Part shown: positions 60,956 through 64,000 of the stretch, piece after piece
Layout: each line of letters opens with the position of its first letter
How positions within the stretch are numbered: the first letter of the stretch is position 1
NCBI RefSeq assembly: GCF_002210225.1
Contig: NZ_MWUJ01000011.1
Span: 1-64,000 of the forward strand
From: Geofilum rhodophaeum
GTDB taxonomy: Bacteria > Bacteroidota > Bacteroidia > Bacteroidales > Marinilabiliaceae
Length of the DNA stretch: 64,000 nt
Direction of reading: 5' to 3'
The notes under the pieces: model-generated
What the model was told of the DNA's origin: nothing
Database searches by the model: none
The model's input: the letters and a program-made list of their open reading frames with translations, nothing else
Translations under genes and position numbers: made by a program

Positions 60956-61654
60956 ATGCGAAATAAAATCACACCTTGCTTAATTCTCCTTTTATTACTG
61001 ATGGGCCTGGGGAGCAAGCTGACTGCTCAGGAGGAAAGACCTCATGTGCGACGGGGAGTTGCGCTGCTCGAACAAGAGCGCTTTGCCGAAGCTGAAGCGG
61101 AGTTTCGAGCGGCCTTGGAACTAAAACCCTCGTCTTTCGAAGCGGCTTACAATTTGGGAACAGCTTTGTTTCGTCAGGAAAAATACGATGAGGCCCTACA
61201 GCAGTTGCAGGCTACTACGCCCTTTGCCAACGACGACAAACAGCGTTTGGCCAGCTTGTTCCATAACCTGGGCAACAGCTACCTCTATGGCCAAAACATT
61301 GATCAGAGTATTGAAGCCTACAAGCAGGCTCTGCGCTATAATCCGCTCGACGATGAAACACGCTACAACCTGATTGCTGCGATGAAATTAAAGGACGAAC
61401 AGGAGCAGCAACAAGAGCAGGAGCAGGAGCAGGAGCAGCAACAAGAGCAGGAACAACAAGAGCAGGAACAGCAGGAACAACAAGAGCAACAGCAACAGCA
61501 GCAGCAACAGCAGCAGCAACAGGAAAGTGAAGGCATCAGTCGCGAAAATGCGGAACGCCTGCTGCAGGCACTGGAAGAAGATGAAAAAGAACTGCTTGAG
61601 CAGATGAACCAGAATCAAGAAAAACAACCGGTACGCATCGAGAAAAATTGGTAG
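60956..61654 (+). CDS. batC: BatC, TPR protein with Gln/Glu-rich repeat
   Basis: A 232-residue exported protein with a signal peptide (about 1-25), TPR repeats from about 28 to 145 (AEAEFRAALELKPSSFEAAYNLGTALF, then LFHNLGNSYLYGQNIDQSIEAYKQALRYNPLDDETRYNL) and a low-complexity Gln/Glu tract (about 148-190, nearly all Q or E), ending in a charged helix. BatC-like TPR proteins partner BatA/BatB. The Q/E tract arises from trinucleotide repeats (61397-61525) that may vary in length. Confidence 0.9.
   Translation: MRNKITPCLILLLLLMGLGSKLTAQEERPHVRRGVALLEQERFAEAEAEFRAALELKPSSFEAAYNLGTALFRQEKYDEALQQLQATTPFANDDKQRLASLFHNLGNSYLYGQNIDQSIEAYKQALRYNPLDDETRYNLIAAMKLKDEQEQQQEQEQEQEQQQEQEQQEQEQQEQQEQQQQQQQQQQQQESEGISRENAERLLQALEEDEKELLEQMNQNQEKQPVRIEKNW
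61397..61525 (+). repeat. CAG/GAG/CAA trinucleotide repeat inside batC
   Basis: About 43 codons almost all CAG, CAA, GAG or GAA, coding for alternating Gln and Glu and ending in a near-uninterrupted Gln run. The three-base unit preserves frame if it expands or contracts, so length polymorphism is expected. Confidence 0.8.
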
Positions 61655-61679
61655 TTTTAGCAAAAAAAACAACAAGAAG

Positions 61680-64000
61680 ATGAGATATTTCATCCTATAT
61701 GCAGCATTATACTTACTTCCGCTTTCTTTAATTCAGGCTCAGGAAGCAGAATTTAAGGCCAGTGCGCCCACCACCGTAACACAGGGCAGCCGTTTTCAGT
61801 TGGTGTATTCCCTCAATGAGCGTGGAAGCGACTTAAGGGTACCCGACTTACCAGATTTTCAGGTGTTGATGGGACCCTCCACCTCCCAAAGTTCCTCCAC
61901 GCAAATCATTAATGGAACGGTCAGTCGCTCGATCAATTTCTCCTATACTTTTATTCTTCGTGCCGATAAAGTGGGGCGTTTTGAACTGCCCCCGGCTACC
62001 ATTGTTGTGGATGGAAAAACCCTTGAAAGCAACAAACTAAGTATTGAGGTGATTGCAGGAGATGACAATAGTGCTGCACCGGCACAAGGCGCACAAGCGA
62101 ACTCTTCAGCTTCTGACCCTGGAGTGGTATCTGATGAAGACGTATTCATAACTACAACAACCAATAAGAAAGAGGTCTGGCAAGATGAGGCCGTTTTGCT
62201 GACCACCAAAATATATACGCGGGTAAACCTCGAAGGGGTGTCGGACGTTGAGCACCCCGAGCTGCGTAATTTTGTGGTGGAGGAACTGCCTGCCCAATCG
62301 ACCAGCATACAGTGGGAAATGCAAAACGTGGGGGGCAAAACCTATAGGGTGGGGACTTTCAGCCAAAGGGTGATTTATCCGCAAACCGCAGGCAGACATA
62401 CCATAGAACCCACCTCCATCGATTTCCTGATTCGTCAGCGCCAGGCCCGTCGTTCGGCCAGTATTTTCGACGATTTTTTTGACAGCTACCGCACCGTTAG
62501 AAAAACGGTACGCAGCAAGCCGGTTACCTTGCAAGTAAAGGCCTTGCCCAGTCCACGTCCGGCACATTTTTCCGGCATTGTTGGCGAGGTAAATATGGAG
62601 GTAAGCGCCTCAAAAACCGAAGCCGAAGTGAACGACGGAATCACCATCAAAACAGTCGTTACAGGTACGGGCAACCATCGCCTGGCCAGCAATCCCGAGC
62701 TAAATATTCCACCGGATTTTGATGTCTTTGACCCCAATGTGAGCAACAACATCCGTCAGACTGCCGGCGGGGGACAGGGCAGCAGAACCATAGAGACCCT
62801 GATTATTCCACGACATGCGGGGACCTTTGAACTACCTGCCGTGGAATACAGCTTCTTTAACACCGCTACAGGTCGTTACCAAACCTTGCGCAGTCGGCCC
62901 ATCACCATTGCTGTGGAACGGGGAAGCGAAATGGAGGAAGGCACTGTAAGTGCCGGACCCGCAACCAACAACACGCAAGAAAGGGTGCGTTATCTGGGAC
63001 AGGACATCCGCTATCTGAAAACAGGGGCGATGGACTTGCAGGCGGCCAACAGCTTTTTGTTCGGATCTACCTGGTTTATATTAGGTTACCTACTCCCACT
63101 GGCGCTGTTTATCCTACTCTTCCTATTTAATCAAAAGCGCATTAAGGAAAATGCCGACCTGAGTCGCGTCCGCAACCGCAAGGCCAATAAGGTGGCGCAC
63201 AAACGACTCAAAAAATCGGCGGTCCTGCTTAAGAAGGGCGATAAGGAAGGCTTTTACGAAGAGCTGGCTCGGGCCTTATGGGGCTATGTCAGCGACAAGC
63301 TCTCCATACCCCGTGCTTCTCTTACCAAAGACAATGTACGCAGTGTATTGATGGACAACGGGGCCTCAGCTGAGAGTACGGAAGAATTTCTGCAGATCCT
63401 CGACACTTGCGAATACGCGCGTTATGCACCTCAAAACGAGCACAGCGAACGCGATCAGCTCTACCAAAAAACCATGAAAAACATCAGTCAACTCGAAGAA
63501 CAATTGAAAATGAAAAAACGGAGTGCGGCCCCGCTGCGAATGGTGCTGGGTCTTATCCTGCTGATGTCGTCCCTGCCGCTGTGGGCACAACCCGGTGAGC
63601 AGGTCGAAAGGGCCAACCAAATGTACGCCGACGGTCAGTTTGAGGAAGCCATTGCGCAGTACGAAGCAGTATTGCAGTCGGGACTGGAAGCCCCGGAACT
63701 CTATTACAACCTGGGCAATGCCTATTACCGGCAGGGCCTTTTACCGGCAGCCATCCTCAATTACGAACGCGCCCTATTGCTGGCGCCCCACGATAAGGAC
63801 GTACGCTATAATTTGAATTTGGCCTATGGCCAAATTACCGATAAAATAGAGCCGGTGGGGGTCTTTTTCCTGAGCAAATGGTTTGCGGGTTTTCGCAACA
63901 GCAGCAAGTCCGACACCTGGGCCATCATTTCCATAGTCAGCTTTGTGCTCTTTCTTGCAGGACTGTTTTTTTACTTTTTTGCGCAGACCAGTCTCTATAA
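61680..64000 (+). CDS. BatD-BatE fusion, C-terminus beyond the window
   Basis: One open frame of at least 773 residues with no stop to the window edge. Residues 1-19 are a signal peptide, about 22-455 the beta-rich BatD (oxygen tolerance) domain with the Lys/Arg-rich NKKEVW stretch, about 464-484 a transmembrane helix (TWFILGYLLPLALFILLFLF), and 485-610 a cytoplasmic helical domain. At residue 611 an internal Met begins a second signal-like helix (MVLGLILLMSSLPLWA), followed by a BatE-type TPR domain (about 640-735) and another hydrophobic segment. Normally BatD and BatE are separate genes. The internal ATG at 63510 could still give separate BatE. It is the last visible gene of the Bat operon. 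Confidence 0.85.
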   Translation, partial: MRYFILYAALYLLPLSLIQAQEAEFKASAPTTVTQGSRFQLVYSLNERGSDLRVPDLPDFQVLMGPSTSQSSSTQIINGTVSRSINFSYTFILRADKVGRFELPPATIVVDGKTLESNKLSIEVIAGDDNSAAPAQGAQANSSASDPGVVSDEDVFITTTTNKKEVWQDEAVLLTTKIYTRVNLEGVSDVEHPELRNFVVEELPAQSTSIQWEMQNVGGKTYRVGTFSQRVIYPQTAGRHTIEPTSIDFLIRQRQARRSASIFDDFFDSYRTVRKTVRSKPVTLQVKALPSPRPAHFSGIVGEVNMEVSASKTEAEVNDGITIKTVVTGTGNHRLASNPELNIPPDFDVFDPNVSNNIRQTAGGGQGSRTIETLIIPRHAGTFELPAVEYSFFNTATGRYQTLRSRPITIAVERGSEMEEGTVSAGPATNNTQERVRYLGQDIRYLKTGAMDLQAANSFLFGSTWFILGYLLPLALFILLFLFNQKRIKENADLSRVRNRKANKVAHKRLKKSAVLLKKGDKEGFYEELARALWGYVSDKLSIPRASLTKDNVRSVLMDNGASAESTEEFLQILDTCEYARYAPQNEHSERDQLYQKTMKNISQLEEQLKMKKRSAAPLRMVLGLILLMSSLPLWAQPGEQVERANQMYADGQFEEAIAQYEAVLQSGLEAPELYYNLGNAYYRQGLLPAAILNYERALLLAPHDKDVRYNLNLAYGQITDKIEPVGVFFLSKWFAGFRNSSKSDTWAIISIVSFVLFLAGLFFYFFAQTSLY

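Noticed and set aside
61397-61525. Possible CRISPR or satellite array
   Set aside because: The repeats are three-base codon repeats coding for Gln/Glu in frame in BatC, without spacers.

Overview
The window looks like a chromosomal segment of a Bacteroidota bacterium, most likely a free-living or anaerobic member of class Bacteroidia (Marinilabiliales-like; this finer placement is a guess). The evidence is a type IX secretion adhesin/PorP-SprF/OmpA operon, a complete-looking MoxR/DUF58/BatA-BatB-BatC-BatD aerotolerance operon, a DUF2027-Smr protein, many promoters with the Bacteroidota -7 box TAnnTTTG, and an almost general lack of Shine-Dalgarno sequences. No tRNA, rRNA, insertion sequence, prophage or CRISPR array was seen.

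Layout. 0-2.2 kb: accessory minus-strand genes (zeta-toxin-like kinase with a small partner, and an AAA/DUF4143 ATPase behind two tandem palindromes). 2.7-8.2 kb: one 1818-residue uncharacterised protein ending in a HEIVH metallopeptidase-like motif, preceded by an exceptionally strong ribosome binding site. 8.5-10.2 kb: an overlapping three-gene sulfur/selenium-type cassette (DUF3343, class V desulfurase, truncated YedF). 10.3-21.6 kb: housekeeping and stress genes (response regulator-phosphatase, M49-like and M48 lipoprotein peptidases, MaoC protein, rRNA methyltransferase, ferritin, biotin carboxylase plus carrier protein, RF3, thioesterase, UPF0316 protein). 21.65-21.90 kb: an unannotated structured RNA with its own promoter and terminator. 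21.9-36.7 kb: a minus-strand run reading, in transcription order, giant adhesin, PorP/SprF, PorE-like OmpA protein, SPOR protein, RNase P RNA, YihY/BrkB membrane protein. 38-50 kb: MATE exporter, MurB and a divergent polysaccharide export locus with two Wzc-type tyrosine kinases, WecA-like initiating transferase, GT2, Wza, Wzi/RemB and WcaF-like acetyltransferase. 50.4-55.6 kb: a metallothionein-like miniprotein, two convergent EamA transporters, the Smr protein, QueA, a BFD-like protein and a lipocalin-like lipoprotein. 55.9 kb to the end: the Bat operon, whose last visible frame is a BatD-BatE fusion running off the window.

Functionally the window is dominated by the cell surface: secretion and anchoring of a giant adhesin, capsule or exopolysaccharide export, envelope proteolysis and peptidoglycan synthesis, plus redox and metal handling (ferritin, BFD-like protein, metallothionein-like protein, the selenium-type cassette and the aerotolerance operon). 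The most unusual items are the structured RNA at 21.66-21.90 kb, the BatD-BatE fusion, the 1818-residue protein with its 5' leader, and the tandem palindromes at 2.13-2.19 kb.
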